DNA of 64,000 bases from Streptomyces sp. F63. Lineage in GTDB: Bacteria > Actinomycetota > Actinomycetes > Streptomycetales > Streptomycetaceae. Positions 16,505 through 25,874 of this stretch are shown piece by piece (position 1 is the first letter of the stretch; each line of letters opens with the position of its first letter). The stretch spans positions 16,566 to 80,565 of the forward strand of contig NZ_JAGPXX010000031.1 of the NCBI RefSeq assembly GCF_018070345.1, given 5' to 3'. The notes under the pieces are model-generated. The model worked only from the letters and a program-made list of their open reading frames with translations. It was not told the origin of the DNA and searched no databases. The position numbers and the translations under genes were made by a program.

Positions 16505-16541
16505 AACGGCAACTGCCGCCCTTGCGGCGGCAGTTGCCGTT
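16505..16541 (-). terminator. strong hairpin after prfB
   Basis: AACGGCAACTGCCGCC pairs with GGCGGCAGTTGCCGTT around a short CTTGC-type loop, 46 bp downstream of the prfB stop. It separates prfB from the surface-protein gene on the same strand. Confidence 0.75.
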
Positions 16542-16586
16542 CACTGCATTCCTCGAACGGGGCCGGGGACGATGCCGGCGGGCGGG

Positions 16587-17693
16587 CTACTTCTCCCGCT
16601 GCTTGCGCCAGCGGATACCGGACTCGATGAAGCCGTCGATGTCGCCGTCGAGGACGGCCTGCGGGTTGCCCACCTCGAACTCCGTGCGCAGATCCTTGAC
16701 CATCTGGTACGGGTGCAGCACGTAGGAACGCATCTGGTTGCCCCAGGAGCCCGAGCCCTCGCCCTTGAGGGCGTCCATCTTGGCCTGTTCCTCCTGGCGG
16801 CGGCGCTCCAGCAGCTTCGCCTGGAGGACGTTCATGGCGCTGGCCTTGTTCTGGATCTGCGAGCGCTCGTTCTGGCAGGAGACGACGATGCCGGTCGGGA
16901 TGTGGGTCAGCCGGACCGCGGAGTCGGTGGTGTTGACTCCCTGGCCGCCGGGCCCGGAGGAGCGGTAGACGTCGACGCGGAGGTCGGACTCGTCGATGTC
17001 GATGTGGTCGGTCTGCTCGACCACGGGGAGCACCTCGACCCCCGCGAAGGAGGTCTGGCGGCGGCCCTGGTTGTCGAACGGGGAGATGCGCACCAGGCGG
17101 TGCGTGCCCTGCTCGACCGAGAGGGTGCCGTAGGCGTACGGGGCCTGGACGGCGAAGGTCGTCGACTTGATCCCGGCCTCTTCGGCGTAGGACGTCTCGT
17201 AGACCTCGGTCTTGTATCCGTGCCGCTCGGCCCAGCGCAGGTACATGCGCTGCAGTTGCTCGGCGAAGTCCGCGGCGTCCACGCCGCCGGCCTCGGCGCG
17301 GATGTTCACCAGCGCCTCGCGGGCGTCGTACTCGCCGGACAGGAGGGTGCGGACCTCCATCTCCTCGACGGCCTTCCGGACCGAGCGGAGCTCGCTCTCG
17401 GCCTCCTCGCGGGTGTCGGCGTCGTCCTCGGACTCGGCCAGCTCGAAGAGGACCGAGAGGTCGTCGATCCGGCCGCGCAACTCCTCGGCCCGGCGGAGCT
17501 GTCCCTGCAGGTAGGACAGCTTGCTGGTGACCTTCTGCGCGTTCTCGACGTCGTCCCAGAGGTCCGGGGCCGCCGCCTGCTCCTCCAGCTCGGCGATATC
17601 GGCCCTCATCCGGTCGAGGTCCAGGACGGCCTCGATCGACTCCATGGTCGAGGAGAGGGACTTCAGCTCTTCGGATACATCGACGACTGCCAC
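16587..17693 (-). CDS. prfB: peptide chain release factor 2
   Basis: 368 residues. RF2 features are all present: the stop-codon recognition tripeptide SPF in VRISPFDNQGRRQ, the catalytic GGQ in SSGPGGQGVNTTDSAVR, and a helical N-terminal domain. RF2 reads UAA and UGA and triggers peptide release on the ribosome. The gene is one uninterrupted frame; the programmed +1 frameshift of E. coli prfB is absent, as is usual in actinobacteria. It begins 66 bp after pkaB. Confidence 0.97.
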   Translation of the reverse strand: MAVVDVSEELKSLSSTMESIEAVLDLDRMRADIAELEEQAAAPDLWDDVENAQKVTSKLSYLQGQLRRAEELRGRIDDLSVLFELAESEDDADTREEAESELRSVRKAVEEMEVRTLLSGEYDAREALVNIRAEAGGVDAADFAEQLQRMYLRWAERHGYKTEVYETSYAEEAGIKSTTFAVQAPYAYGTLSVEQGTHRLVRISPFDNQGRRQTSFAGVEVLPVVEQTDHIDIDESDLRVDVYRSSGPGGQGVNTTDSAVRLTHIPTGIVVSCQNERSQIQNKASAMNVLQAKLLERRRQEEQAKMDALKGEGSGSWGNQMRSYVLHPYQMVKDLRTEFEVGNPQAVLDGDIDGFIESGIRWRKQREK

Positions 17694-17759
17694 GCCCCCC
17701 AGCCTAACGGCTTCCGGCCGGAGACCGCGCAGAGGCGGGTGCGGGGCGCCCGCGGGGGC

Positions 17760-19148
17760 TCAGGGGGCTCCGGTCGCCGGGGCCGCTCCGGCGGGTGCGG
17801 CGGGTCCGCCGCCCGCGGGGGCCCGGGGAGCCGAGTGTTCCGTACCGCCGGTCCGGGGGCCGTCGCCGGTGACGGCGCCGTCGGCGGAGGCCGCCAGCCA
17901 GCCGCCGAGACCGGCCACCGCCACCAGGCCCGCCACGACCACCCCCAGCCGGATCCGGCGGCGGCGCAGCGCCTCGGCCCGGCGGCGGGCCGAACCGGGC
18001 CGGGGCTCGCCCGTCCGGCGGGGTACCCGGGCGGTGCCGTGCGCGCCGCCGGCGAGTTCGTCGGCGCTGGGAACGCGCATGCTGGTGTGGGTGTCGCGTC
18101 CCGAGTCGGGCGCGGAGCCGTGGACCAGGGGCACGGCTCCGCGGCGGGGCTGCTCCGGGACGGAGCGGAAGGGCTCGGTCCCCTCCTCGGCGGCGGGGTC
18201 GTCCGCGGACTGTTCGGAGTCCGGCTCGTCCACGTCGAGCGGCGGGAGCCCGGCCAGGCCGGGCAGGAGTTCCCGGAGCCGGCCGGCCAGCTCCGCGGCG
18301 CGCAGCCGGGAGGCGGGCGACTTGGCCAGGCACTGGACGAGCAGTTGCCAGAGCTCGTCGGGGATGCCGGGGAGCGGGGCCACGGTCTCGGTGACATGGC
18401 GGCGCAGCACCGCGCCGGGGTGGCCGCCGCCGAAGGGGGTGAAACCGGCCAGCAGTTCGTACAGAACGGTCGCCAGGGCGTAGATGTCGACAGAGGCGCG
18501 GGGCGGCAGTCCCTCGACGATCTCCGGGGCCAGGTAGTCGGGGGTGCCGATGATGTTCCGCGCCACGCCGGCCTGCCCGGAGCGGCCGCCCTGACCGGGG
18601 CGGGGGCCCGGGCCGGCTCCGGCGGTGGAGCGCAGGGCGCGGGTCCGGGCGGGGGAGTCGACGAGCCGGGCGACGCCGAAGTCGGTCAGCAGTGCGGGGT
18701 GGGCGCCGCCCGGTCCGAGCCGGCCCTCCATGTCGAGGAGGATGTTCTCCGGCTTGACGTCGCGGTGCGCGATGCCCGCGGCGTGCGCGGCGGCAAGGGC
18801 GTCGGCCACGTCGGCGGCGATGGCGACGGCGGCCTCCGGGGCCAGCCGGCGCTCCCGTTCGAGGCGGGTGCGCAGATCGGTGCCGCGTACCAGATCCATG
18901 ACGAGGGCGAGGTCGTTGCCGTCCACGACGAGGTCCCGGACGCCGACGATCCGGGGGTGGTCGAGGCCGAGCAGCGCGGTGCGCTCCTGGACGAAGCGTT
19001 CGACGAGGTCCTCGTCCGAGGCGAGGTCCTCGCGCAGGAGTTTGACGGCGACCGGGCCCTCCGGCCCCTCGCCCAGCCACACCGTCCCGGCGGACCCCCG
19101 CCCGAGGATCTGATGGACGGTGTACCGGCTACCGATCTTGCGTGCCAA
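17760..19148 (-). CDS. pkaB: membrane Ser/Thr protein kinase, PkaB-like
   Basis: 462 residues. The kinase domain is at about 8-285, with P-loop GRGSAGTVWLG, VAVKLL lysine, catalytic loop HRDVKPENILL, DFGVARL and the APEIVEG activation-end motif. The activation loop carries an unusual Gly/Arg/Pro-rich insertion between VDSPARTRALRSTAG and NIIGTPDYLAPE. A long acidic and basic linker (290-390) leads to one transmembrane helix (about 397-418) and a short Pro/Ala/Gly extracytoplasmic tail with no PASTA domain. From memory this matches S. coelicolor PkaB, next to PkaA. It probably phosphorylates neighbours including the FHA/FtsK protein. Confidence 0.88.
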   Translation of the reverse strand: MARKIGSRYTVHQILGRGSAGTVWLGEGPEGPVAVKLLREDLASDEDLVERFVQERTALLGLDHPRIVGVRDLVVDGNDLALVMDLVRGTDLRTRLERERRLAPEAAVAIAADVADALAAAHAAGIAHRDVKPENILLDMEGRLGPGGAHPALLTDFGVARLVDSPARTRALRSTAGAGPGPRPGQGGRSGQAGVARNIIGTPDYLAPEIVEGLPPRASVDIYALATVLYELLAGFTPFGGGHPGAVLRRHVTETVAPLPGIPDELWQLLVQCLAKSPASRLRAAELAGRLRELLPGLAGLPPLDVDEPDSEQSADDPAAEEGTEPFRSVPEQPRRGAVPLVHGSAPDSGRDTHTSMRVPSADELAGGAHGTARVPRRTGEPRPGSARRRAEALRRRRIRLGVVVAGLVAVAGLGGWLAASADGAVTGDGPRTGGTEHSAPRAPAGGGPAAPAGAAPATGAP

Positions 19149-19324
19149 GACTGCTCCGACATGTCACGCCCTCCGCGCGGAGGGCAGGCGTGGGCCACCA
19201 AGCTACGCGGCCACCGAGGTGTCCGTTGCCCAGGATGGGGCCAACCATCACTTCTGCGCGGTAAATCGGCAGCTGTAAGTCGACAAGTCTCCACGGTGGT
19301 GGAGTGGTTCCGGGCCGGCCGGTG

Positions 19325-21004
19325 TCACTGGCCGCCGCCCGTGCCGGGGTCGGGAACCTCGATGTCGGACGTGTCGGGGAGTTGTTCGGACGCCTGGCCG
19401 AGCTGCGAGAACCAGTCGACGACCTCGCCGATGCCGTCGGTCGTCGCCTGCCAGAAGCTCTTGCCCTCCGCGATCCAGCTCTGGACCGGGGTGAACTCCC
19501 AGACGAGCCACGCCGCCAGGACGAAGACCACGATGGTGAAGAGGCAGCCCTTCAGGCAGCCGAGCCCGGGGATCCGCATCGGGTTGGCACTGCGGGGGCG
19601 CGGCTCCCGGCGCGGCGCGGGGGCCGGCGGGGGCGGCGGGGCGTAGCGCCGGGGCTGCGGCTCCTGCCGGCGGCGGGGCTCCCGGCGCGGCTGCGGCTGG
19701 GGCTGCGGGGGCGGCGCGTAGGGCGCCGGCTGCTGCTGGTGCGGGGCCGGGCGGCGCTGCGGGCGGCGGCGGAGGGGGTCGTCCTCCGGGTCGAGGTACT
19801 GGACCTGGGTCTGCTCGTTGCGGTCGCGGGCCGCGCGCATCTGCGTCTGCCAGGGGTGCTCGCCGTCCTGGCCGTCACCCTGGACCGGCGGCCCCGGCGG
19901 CACCGGGGGCATGGCGCGGGTGGCGCCGGCGTGGTCCGGGCCGCCGGGCCCGCCCCCGGAGGGCAGGAAAGCCGTCTGCGCGTTGGGGTCGTAGGCGCTC
20001 GCGCCGGTCGGCAGCACCTGGGTCGGGTCGGCGTCCCCGCCGCCGGCCGCTCCCGCGCCGTGGCCGGCGGTGCCGGGAACGGGCGCGGGCGCCGGGTCGG
20101 GCGCCAGCAGCGCGGCGACACCGAGGGCCGCCTCGGCCTGGGCCGGGGTGGCGTGCACGCCGACGCCCGCGGCGACCGTGCGGAGGCCGCGGGCGAGGTT
20201 GACGGCGCTGGGCCGCTGGTCCGGGCTCTTCCGCAGGCAGTGCTCGATGACCGTCCAGAGCGGTTCGGGGACGGTGGTGGGGCGGCGCGGCTCCTCGCTG
20301 AGGTGCTTCTGCAGCACCTCCAGGGCCGTCTCTCCGCCGAACGGCGGGCGGCCGGTGACGAGTTCGTAGAGGAGGATGCCGCAGCCGTAGATGTCGACGG
20401 CGGACGTCTGCGGGCGGCCCTCGGCGGACTCCGGTGCGACGTAGGCGGGGGTGCCGACGAATTCGTGGGTCCGGGTCAGGCCGGGCGAGTCGGCGAGCCG
20501 GGCGATGCCGAAGTCGGTGAGCATCGGGTGCATCTCGCCGCTCGGGCCGGTGGCCAGCAGGACGTTCGCGGGCTTGAGGTCGCGGTGGACGATGCCGTCG
20601 GCGTGGCTGGCGGCGAGCGCGTCGGCGACCTGCGCGGTCAGCAGGGCCGTGGCGACCGGCGTGAACGGGCCGTTCTGGCGCAGATAGCGGAAGAGGTCCG
20701 GGCCCTCGATCAGGTCCATGACGAGGGCGAGCAGATCGCCCTCGACCACGAGGTCACGGGTGCGGACGATATTGGGGTGGGTGAGCCGGAGCAGGACCGA
20801 CCGCTCACGCAGGAACCGCATCACGACATCGGGGTCGTGCGCCAGCTCTTCCTTGAGGACCTTGATCGCGACGGCCTCGCCGGGATGCCCGGCCACGGCC
20901 GCCTCCGCGCCCGCCGTCTCACGCTGCCGGGCCCGCCAGACGGTGCCGGTGGCCCCGCGGCCGAGCGGCTCTTCGAGCAGATACTTACTGCCTACCGGCC
21001 GCAC
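19325..21004 (-). CDS. pkaA: membrane Ser/Thr protein kinase, PkaA-like
   Basis: 559 residues. The kinase domain spans about 5-275: GRGATGTVWRA, AIKVLKEEL, IVHRDLKPANVLL, DFGIARLADSPG, VGTPAYVAPESAEG. It is followed by a long Pro/Arg/Gln-rich linker (about 290-480), then one transmembrane helix (GCLKGCLFTIVVFVLAAWLVWEF) and a roughly 50-residue extracytoplasmic tail, again without PASTA repeats. The kinase core is clearly paralogous to the next gene, 176 bp downstream. S. coelicolor PkaA is the remembered counterpart. It is divergent from the FHA-containing ATPase gene, a natural kinase-reader pairing. Confidence 0.88.
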   Translation of the reverse strand: MRPVGSKYLLEEPLGRGATGTVWRARQRETAGAEAAVAGHPGEAVAIKVLKEELAHDPDVVMRFLRERSVLLRLTHPNIVRTRDLVVEGDLLALVMDLIEGPDLFRYLRQNGPFTPVATALLTAQVADALAASHADGIVHRDLKPANVLLATGPSGEMHPMLTDFGIARLADSPGLTRTHEFVGTPAYVAPESAEGRPQTSAVDIYGCGILLYELVTGRPPFGGETALEVLQKHLSEEPRRPTTVPEPLWTVIEHCLRKSPDQRPSAVNLARGLRTVAAGVGVHATPAQAEAALGVAALLAPDPAPAPVPGTAGHGAGAAGGGDADPTQVLPTGASAYDPNAQTAFLPSGGGPGGPDHAGATRAMPPVPPGPPVQGDGQDGEHPWQTQMRAARDRNEQTQVQYLDPEDDPLRRRPQRRPAPHQQQPAPYAPPPQPQPQPRREPRRRQEPQPRRYAPPPPPAPAPRREPRPRSANPMRIPGLGCLKGCLFTIVVFVLAAWLVWEFTPVQSWIAEGKSFWQATTDGIGEVVDWFSQLGQASEQLPDTSDIEVPDPGTGGGQ

Positions 21005-21578
21005 GTCATGCGCTCCCTACGTCCAGGTACCTGGCCTCGTTCCGCGGAGGGGACTCCACGGGGCCGTTCCGCCCACTCTAGTGCCGGGATACGGGCCGGC
21101 GGCGGGTCGTACGGCTCTTCTCCGGCCCCCCGCCGCCGGAGGCGGCGCGGCCCTCCGTGAGGACGCGGCTGCCGGGCCGATGGTTGCCCGGCGGGCCGGT
21201 GCGCCCGGCTCCTGCGGGCCGTGCCGGCCGCGCGGGCCGTCCCGGGCGGGCCGTCCCGGGCGGGCGGAGCCCGTGCTTCCGGGCGCGCCGGGCGGAAGCC
21301 GACCGGAACAGGGCGCAAGCCGCCCTTCCGGCGACAGAGGATGCCGTCACCTGCTCTCCGCTCGGCGCTTTTTGGCCGGACAGCGACCATTCAAGATCGA
21401 ATGACGGCGGGCGCCGGGCGGGACGCCGTCGGCAGGTGCGAGGATGCACCCACGCACGGAGGAGCGGGGAGCGGGGGCTCCGCGCCCTGTGGTGACCTGT
21501 ACGTGCCGAGCGCCCGTGCACGGGCGGGGGACGGACCGGGTCCCCGCCGCGTCCGGGCGGAAGGGACCGCTGACGGCG
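21005..21578. other. long divergent region between pkaA and the FHA/FtsK gene
   Basis: 574 bp without a convincing gene; the open frames have shadow-like composition. It holds a perfect 14-bp tandem duplication, CGGGCCGTCCCGGG at 21233-21246 and 21247-21260, and an AT-richer spot (TTCAAGATCGAATGA) near 21390-21405. It should contain the promoters of both genes. Confidence 0.4.
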
Positions 21579-24500
21579 ATGCAGATCCGCTTGACCGTCC
21601 TCGGGCCGCTCAGCGGCCATGCCCCGCGTTCCTGCGACGTGCTCGTCACGGCCCCCGCCGGAACGGCCCTCTCCGCGGTGGCCGGCGGCCTGGCGGCTGC
21701 CGTGGCCGCCGGCCACGAGCCCGCGCGCGGCGCGGAGCCAGGCCTCCCGGGCGGCTCCGGCACCCGCGCGGCCGGCGCGGCGCCGGGCTCGGCCTCCGTC
21801 GTGCTGTACGCGGGCTCCGAGCGGCTCGACGGCCGCCACCGCGTCCTCGGTGAACCCCCGCTCGTCGACGGCGCGGTGCTGTCCCTGCACGCCCCGGCCC
21901 CTCCCGGCGCCCACCCCGGCATCGCCCAGGAGACGGCCGCCCGCGGTGCCGCCCGGCTCCACGTCGTCGCCGGGCCGGACGCGGGCGGGGTCCATCTGCT
22001 GCACGGCGGGCAGATCAGGATCGGCCGCTCCGCCGACGCCGACGTGCCGCTCGACGACCCCGACGTCTCCCGGCTGCACTGCGCGGTGACGGTCGCCGAG
22101 GACGGCCGGGTGACCGTCGCAGATCTCGGTTCGACCAACGGGACCGCGGTGGACGGCGCGCCGGTGGACGGCCGGCCCCGGCCACTGCCGCCGGGCGCCC
22201 TGCTCCGGGTCGGCGAGTCGGCGCTGCGCGTCGAATCCGCCGCGGACCCCGGGCAGGAGACCCCGGCGGCACCGGCGGGACCGGGCGCGGCGCGGCGGCC
22301 GGCGGTGCTGCCCGGTTCCCTTCCGGTGACACCGGACGGCGAGGGGCGGCTGCGGGTCGACCCGCCCGGCGCCCCGGCCGCCGGCGGGCGGACGCCTGCC
22401 GCGGTCCCCGCCCCCGCCCCGGCTGCCGGAGCGGCGGACCCGGGCGGCACCCGGGACCCGGGCGGCCCGCGCGGGGACGGGGAGCAGGAGCGCGGCGGCC
22501 CGTACGGCCGGGCCGGTGACCACGCCCCGCGGGAACCGTACGCCGCGGCAGAACGGGAGCACGCCGAACACGGGCGCGGTGAGCCCGGATACGGCGAATC
22601 CGGGTACAGCGGCGCCGGAGACGACGGCCGGGGTCCGTCCGGCCGGGCACCGCTGCTGCCCGGCCAGCGGAACCCGGGCCGGAGCCCGGCTCCGTCCGTG
22701 CCCGGCGAGCGGCCCGACGGCCCCCGGGAGCACACGGTGGCCGGGCACGGCGACAGCCCCCTTCCGTACGGGCGCCCCGCGGGTGAGACCCGGACCGCCG
22801 AGGGCAGCGGCGCCTTCCGCGCCCCCGCCGGGGCACCGGCGGGGGCGCACGGCGGCGGCCGGCCCGGTACACGGCCCGGGGAGCACGGGGCTCCGGACCG
22901 CCGCGCGGGGCGCCGCGGCCGCGGCATAGGAGCCTGGGCCCGCCGCCTGGCCGGCGGACGCGCCGAGGACGGTGTCGCGGCGGCGGACCGGCCGGCGGAC
23001 GCCCCCGGCCCGTCCCCCGCCGCGGCCGCCGCGCCGCACCGGCGCTGGCCCGACCCGTCCGAGATCCTGCTCACCGCCCTGGGCCCCGGCCCGCGGCTGT
23101 GGGAGCGCGGCTCCGGCCACCCCGACGCGCTGGTGGTCCGGCTCGGCACGGCCGACCGCGCGGGGGTGTTCTCGTTCCCCGTCACCGTCGGACTGCGGCA
23201 GGCCGGTTCGCTGGGCCTGGCCGGTCCGCGCGCCCGGCTGGCCGGGCTGGCGCGGTCCGTCGTCGCGCAGCTGGCGGCGCTGCACTCCCCCGCCACCCTG
23301 GAACTCGTCCTGATCAGCGCCGACCCGGCGCGGGACGTCCGGGAGCGGATGGCCGCCTGGGCCTGGCTCGGCTGGCTGCCCCAGCTGCGTCCGGCGCACG
23401 GCCAGGACTGCCGGCTGCTGCTCGCCTACGACCAGGAGCAGGCCGCGGCCCGGATCGCGGAGCTGGCCCGCCAGGTGGAGGAGGAGCCGCGCGCCGGGAC
23501 GGGCGGTCACGGCAGTGGCGGAGCGACCGCACGGGAGGACGGCTCGTACACCGTGGTGGTCCTGGACGGCGATCCCGGTTCCCCCGAGCTACGGGATGCC
23601 ACGGCCCGGCTGGCGCTGGCCGGTCCGGCCGCCGGCGTCCATCTCGTCTGTGCGGTGGAGACCCCCGCGGCCTCGCCCGCGGCTCCGCTGCTGGCCAACT
23701 TCGAGACGGCACGCTCGGTCTCCCCCGCCTTCGGGGAGTGCGGCTCGGTGGCGATGCTCAGTGGCGAGGTGGCCACAGCGCTCCGGCTGATACACCTCCC
23801 GGCCGACCGGCGCGGGGCGCACGGGGCGGCCGGTCCCGCCGCACCCGCCGCGGACACCGCCGGGGCCCCCCACGGCGTCTGCGGGGAGCAGGGTCCGCAC
23901 GGCACCCCGGCGGGGACGACCGGATCCGGCGGTCCGCGTCCGGCCGGTCCGGCGGACACCCATGGCCTGTCCTCCCGCCCGGCGCCGGTGCGGCACGCCG
24001 CGGGCGGGCGCCGGCCCGGGGTGCCGGACAACGGCACGGCCGCGATCGCCGACGCCGTGTCCGCCGCCTGGGCCGAGCGGTTCGCCCGGTCGTTGGCGCC
24101 GCTGCGGCTGCCGGACGCCGGGTCGGGTGCGAGCGGCCCGGGCGGATCGCGCCGGGTGGCGGTGAAGCTCCCCCGCGCGGCGCGGCTGCTGGACGAGCTG
24201 GGGCTGGCTCGTGCGACCCCCGCCTCCCTGACGGCCCGCTGGGCCGCCGCGGCCGACCCCGGGACGCCGCCGGGCGGCCGGCTCTGCGCGGTGCTCGGCG
24301 CGGGACCGCACGGCCCGCTCACCGTGGACGTGGCCGCGGAGGGCCCGCACCTGCTGGTCGAGGGCGGTGCGGGCAGCGGCAAGACGGAGCTGCTGCGGTC
24401 GCTGGCCGCCTCGCTGGCCGCGGCCGACCGGCCGGACCGGCTGGCGATGGCCCTGGTGGACGGTGGCGGACTGCGTTCCCCGCAGCCGGAGGCGCGCGGC

Positions 24501-25484
24501 GAGGGGTTGCGCGCCTGCACGGACCTCCCCCATGTGACGACGTATGTGACCGGAGTCGACCCGGTGCGGATGCGGGCCTTCGCGCAGGCGCTCAGCTCGG
24601 AGCTGAAACGGCGGGCCGAACTGCTGGACGGGCTGGACTTCACCGCGTGGCACACCCGGTGGGCGGGCCACGCGGAGCGACCGGTGCGGCGTACCGCGGA
24701 GCGCCGGGGCGGCGACCGGCGGAGCGGTGATCTGGAGCCGGAGGCCGGCGGCACGCTGAAGCTGCGGATCCGCGGCGGGGGCCGTCCCGGGGAGGGCGGC
24801 GCCCCGGCAGCGGGCGGCACCCCGGCAGCGGGGCTCACCCCGCCCGCCGCGTCCGGGAGTTCCTCCGGTGGCACGGTCCCGGCTCCGGCCCGGAGTGCGC
24901 GGGGCGGGGCGGCCGCCGGGGCGGAGCCGCAGGTCCGGGCGGTGGCCGGTCCGGAGGCGCTGCCCCGGCTGGTGGTGCTCGTCGACGACTTCGACGCCCT
25001 GCTCTCCCCCGCGCTCGGCAGCACCGGCCGCCCGGCGGCCGGCTCCGTGGTGCGGGCGCTGGAGGCGGTGGCCCGGGAGGGTGCCCGGCTGGGGGTTCAT
25101 CTGATCGCGGCGACCGGCCATCCGGAGCGCACGGCCGGCACCGCCGCGGCGGAGGCGGCCGGGATGCGGGTCTCCCTGGAGGTGCTGCCCGCCGTGACCG
25201 ACGGGCCGGAGAAGGCGGAGGCGACGGCGGGGCGCGGCCGTCTGGCCGGCCGGGACGGCGCGGTCGTCTGGTTCCAGGCGGGCCGGGTCACCGGCCGCAT
25301 CCCGCGGACGGCCACCCAGCGGCCGACGGTGGTGCCGCTCGACTGGGCGCGCATGGGCGATCCCCCGGCGCGCCGCCCGCTCCGCGAACTGGGCAACGGG
25401 CCGACCGACTTGGCGCTGCTGGCCAGTGCCCTGCAGCGGGCGGCCGAGTCCGCCGACGCGGCTCCGGCCCCGCCGCTGGTCTGA
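21579..25484 (+). CDS. FHA-domain FtsK/SpoIIIE-type ATPase, EccC/EssC-like
   Basis: 1301 residues. An N-terminal ubiquitin-like stretch (QIRLTVLGPLSG) precedes an FHA domain at about 130-215 with IRIGRSADADVPLDDPDVSRLHC and LGSTNGTAVDG, a phosphothreonine reader. A 250-residue disordered Pro/Gly/Arg linker follows. A segment with LRLGTADRAGVFSFPVTVGL, LAGLARSVVAQLAALHSP and GWLPQLRPAHG resembles the pre-ATPase region of type VII secretion EccC/EssC proteins. Then comes one FtsK ATPase with Walker A VEGGAGSGKTEL at about 928-939 and Walker B RLVVLVDDFDALL at about 1130. I see no membrane helix. ATG 21579 is chosen because the folded N-terminus begins there. It is divergent from two Ser/Thr kinase genes. 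Confidence 0.8.
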   Translation: MQIRLTVLGPLSGHAPRSCDVLVTAPAGTALSAVAGGLAAAVAAGHEPARGAEPGLPGGSGTRAAGAAPGSASVVLYAGSERLDGRHRVLGEPPLVDGAVLSLHAPAPPGAHPGIAQETAARGAARLHVVAGPDAGGVHLLHGGQIRIGRSADADVPLDDPDVSRLHCAVTVAEDGRVTVADLGSTNGTAVDGAPVDGRPRPLPPGALLRVGESALRVESAADPGQETPAAPAGPGAARRPAVLPGSLPVTPDGEGRLRVDPPGAPAAGGRTPAAVPAPAPAAGAADPGGTRDPGGPRGDGEQERGGPYGRAGDHAPREPYAAAEREHAEHGRGEPGYGESGYSGAGDDGRGPSGRAPLLPGQRNPGRSPAPSVPGERPDGPREHTVAGHGDSPLPYGRPAGETRTAEGSGAFRAPAGAPAGAHGGGRPGTRPGEHGAPDRRAGRRGRGIGAWARRLAGGRAEDGVAAADRPADAPGPSPAAAAAPHRRWPDPSEILLTALGPGPRLWERGSGHPDALVVRLGTADRAGVFSFPVTVGLRQAGSLGLAGPRARLAGLARSVVAQLAALHSPATLELVLISADPARDVRERMAAWAWLGWLPQLRPAHGQDCRLLLAYDQEQAAARIAELARQVEEEPRAGTGGHGSGGATAREDGSYTVVVLDGDPGSPELRDATARLALAGPAAGVHLVCAVETPAASPAAPLLANFETARSVSPAFGECGSVAMLSGEVATALRLIHLPADRRGAHGAAGPAAPAADTAGAPHGVCGEQGPHGTPAGTTGSGGPRPAGPADTHGLSSRPAPVRHAAGGRRPGVPDNGTAAIADAVSAAWAERFARSLAPLRLPDAGSGASGPGGSRRVAVKLPRAARLLDELGLARATPASLTARWAAAADPGTPPGGRLCAVLGAGPHGPLTVDVAAEGPHLLVEGGAGSGKTELLRSLAASLAAADRPDRLAMALVDGGGLRSPQPEARGEGLRACTDLPHVTTYVTGVDPVRMRAFAQALSSELKRRAELLDGLDFTAWHTRWAGHAERPVRRTAERRGGDRRSGDLEPEAGGTLKLRIRGGGRPGEGGAPAAGGTPAAGLTPPAASGSSSGGTVPAPARSARGGAAAGAEPQVRAVAGPEALPRLVVLVDDFDALLSPALGSTGRPAAGSVVRALEAVAREGARLGVHLIAATGHPERTAGTAAAEAAGMRVSLEVLPAVTDGPEKAEATAGRGRLAGRDGAVVWFQAGRVTGRIPRTATQRPTVVPLDWARMGDPPARRPLRELGNGPTDLALLASALQRAAESADAAPAPPLV

Positions 25485-25874
25485 ACGGGACCGGACCCGC
25501 CGCGGCGCCCGCGCGCCGCGGACGGGCGCGGGCGTCCGTTGCCCGGGCACGACCTCCCGCCGCCCGGCGCCCGTTCACCACCCCGGAAGAGGCCGGGTAC
25601 CCCGTGACGGCTCTTCCGAACAGGCTTTCCGGGCCGCGTTCCCACTCCTGGGCGAGCCGGCCTGACTGCCCATCACAGCCCGGTCACGATCAGCCCGTTG
25701 ATCTCCGCTCCGGTATTGCGACCGCTCTCCCCGGGGGCATAGGACTGTCGCACAGTACGTACGGGACGAGCCCCGTGCGGTCGCCCGGCGGACCCGGGTG
25801 CCCGCACACGGGCCGGCCCCCTCACGGGGGTTCACGGGTGGGGCCCTGGCGGGACCCAGGAGAGGTCGGGCACG
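25485..25874. other. intergenic region before the ABC importer operon
   Basis: 390 bp. An AGGAGAGG ribosome site lies just before the ATG at 25875. GC-rich inverted segments (GCCCGCACACGGGCC near 25800) could fold in the leader. No regulator gene and no recognised riboswitch was seen. Confidence 0.4.

Noticed and set aside
16587..17693. Programmed frameshift in prfB
   Set aside because: The gene reads through from start to stop without an internal UGA, as is normal in actinobacteria.
21005..21578. Short open frames between pkaA and the FHA/FtsK gene
   Set aside because: They overlap the flanking genes or each other, are Arg/Pro/Gly-rich in every frame and lack ribosome sites.
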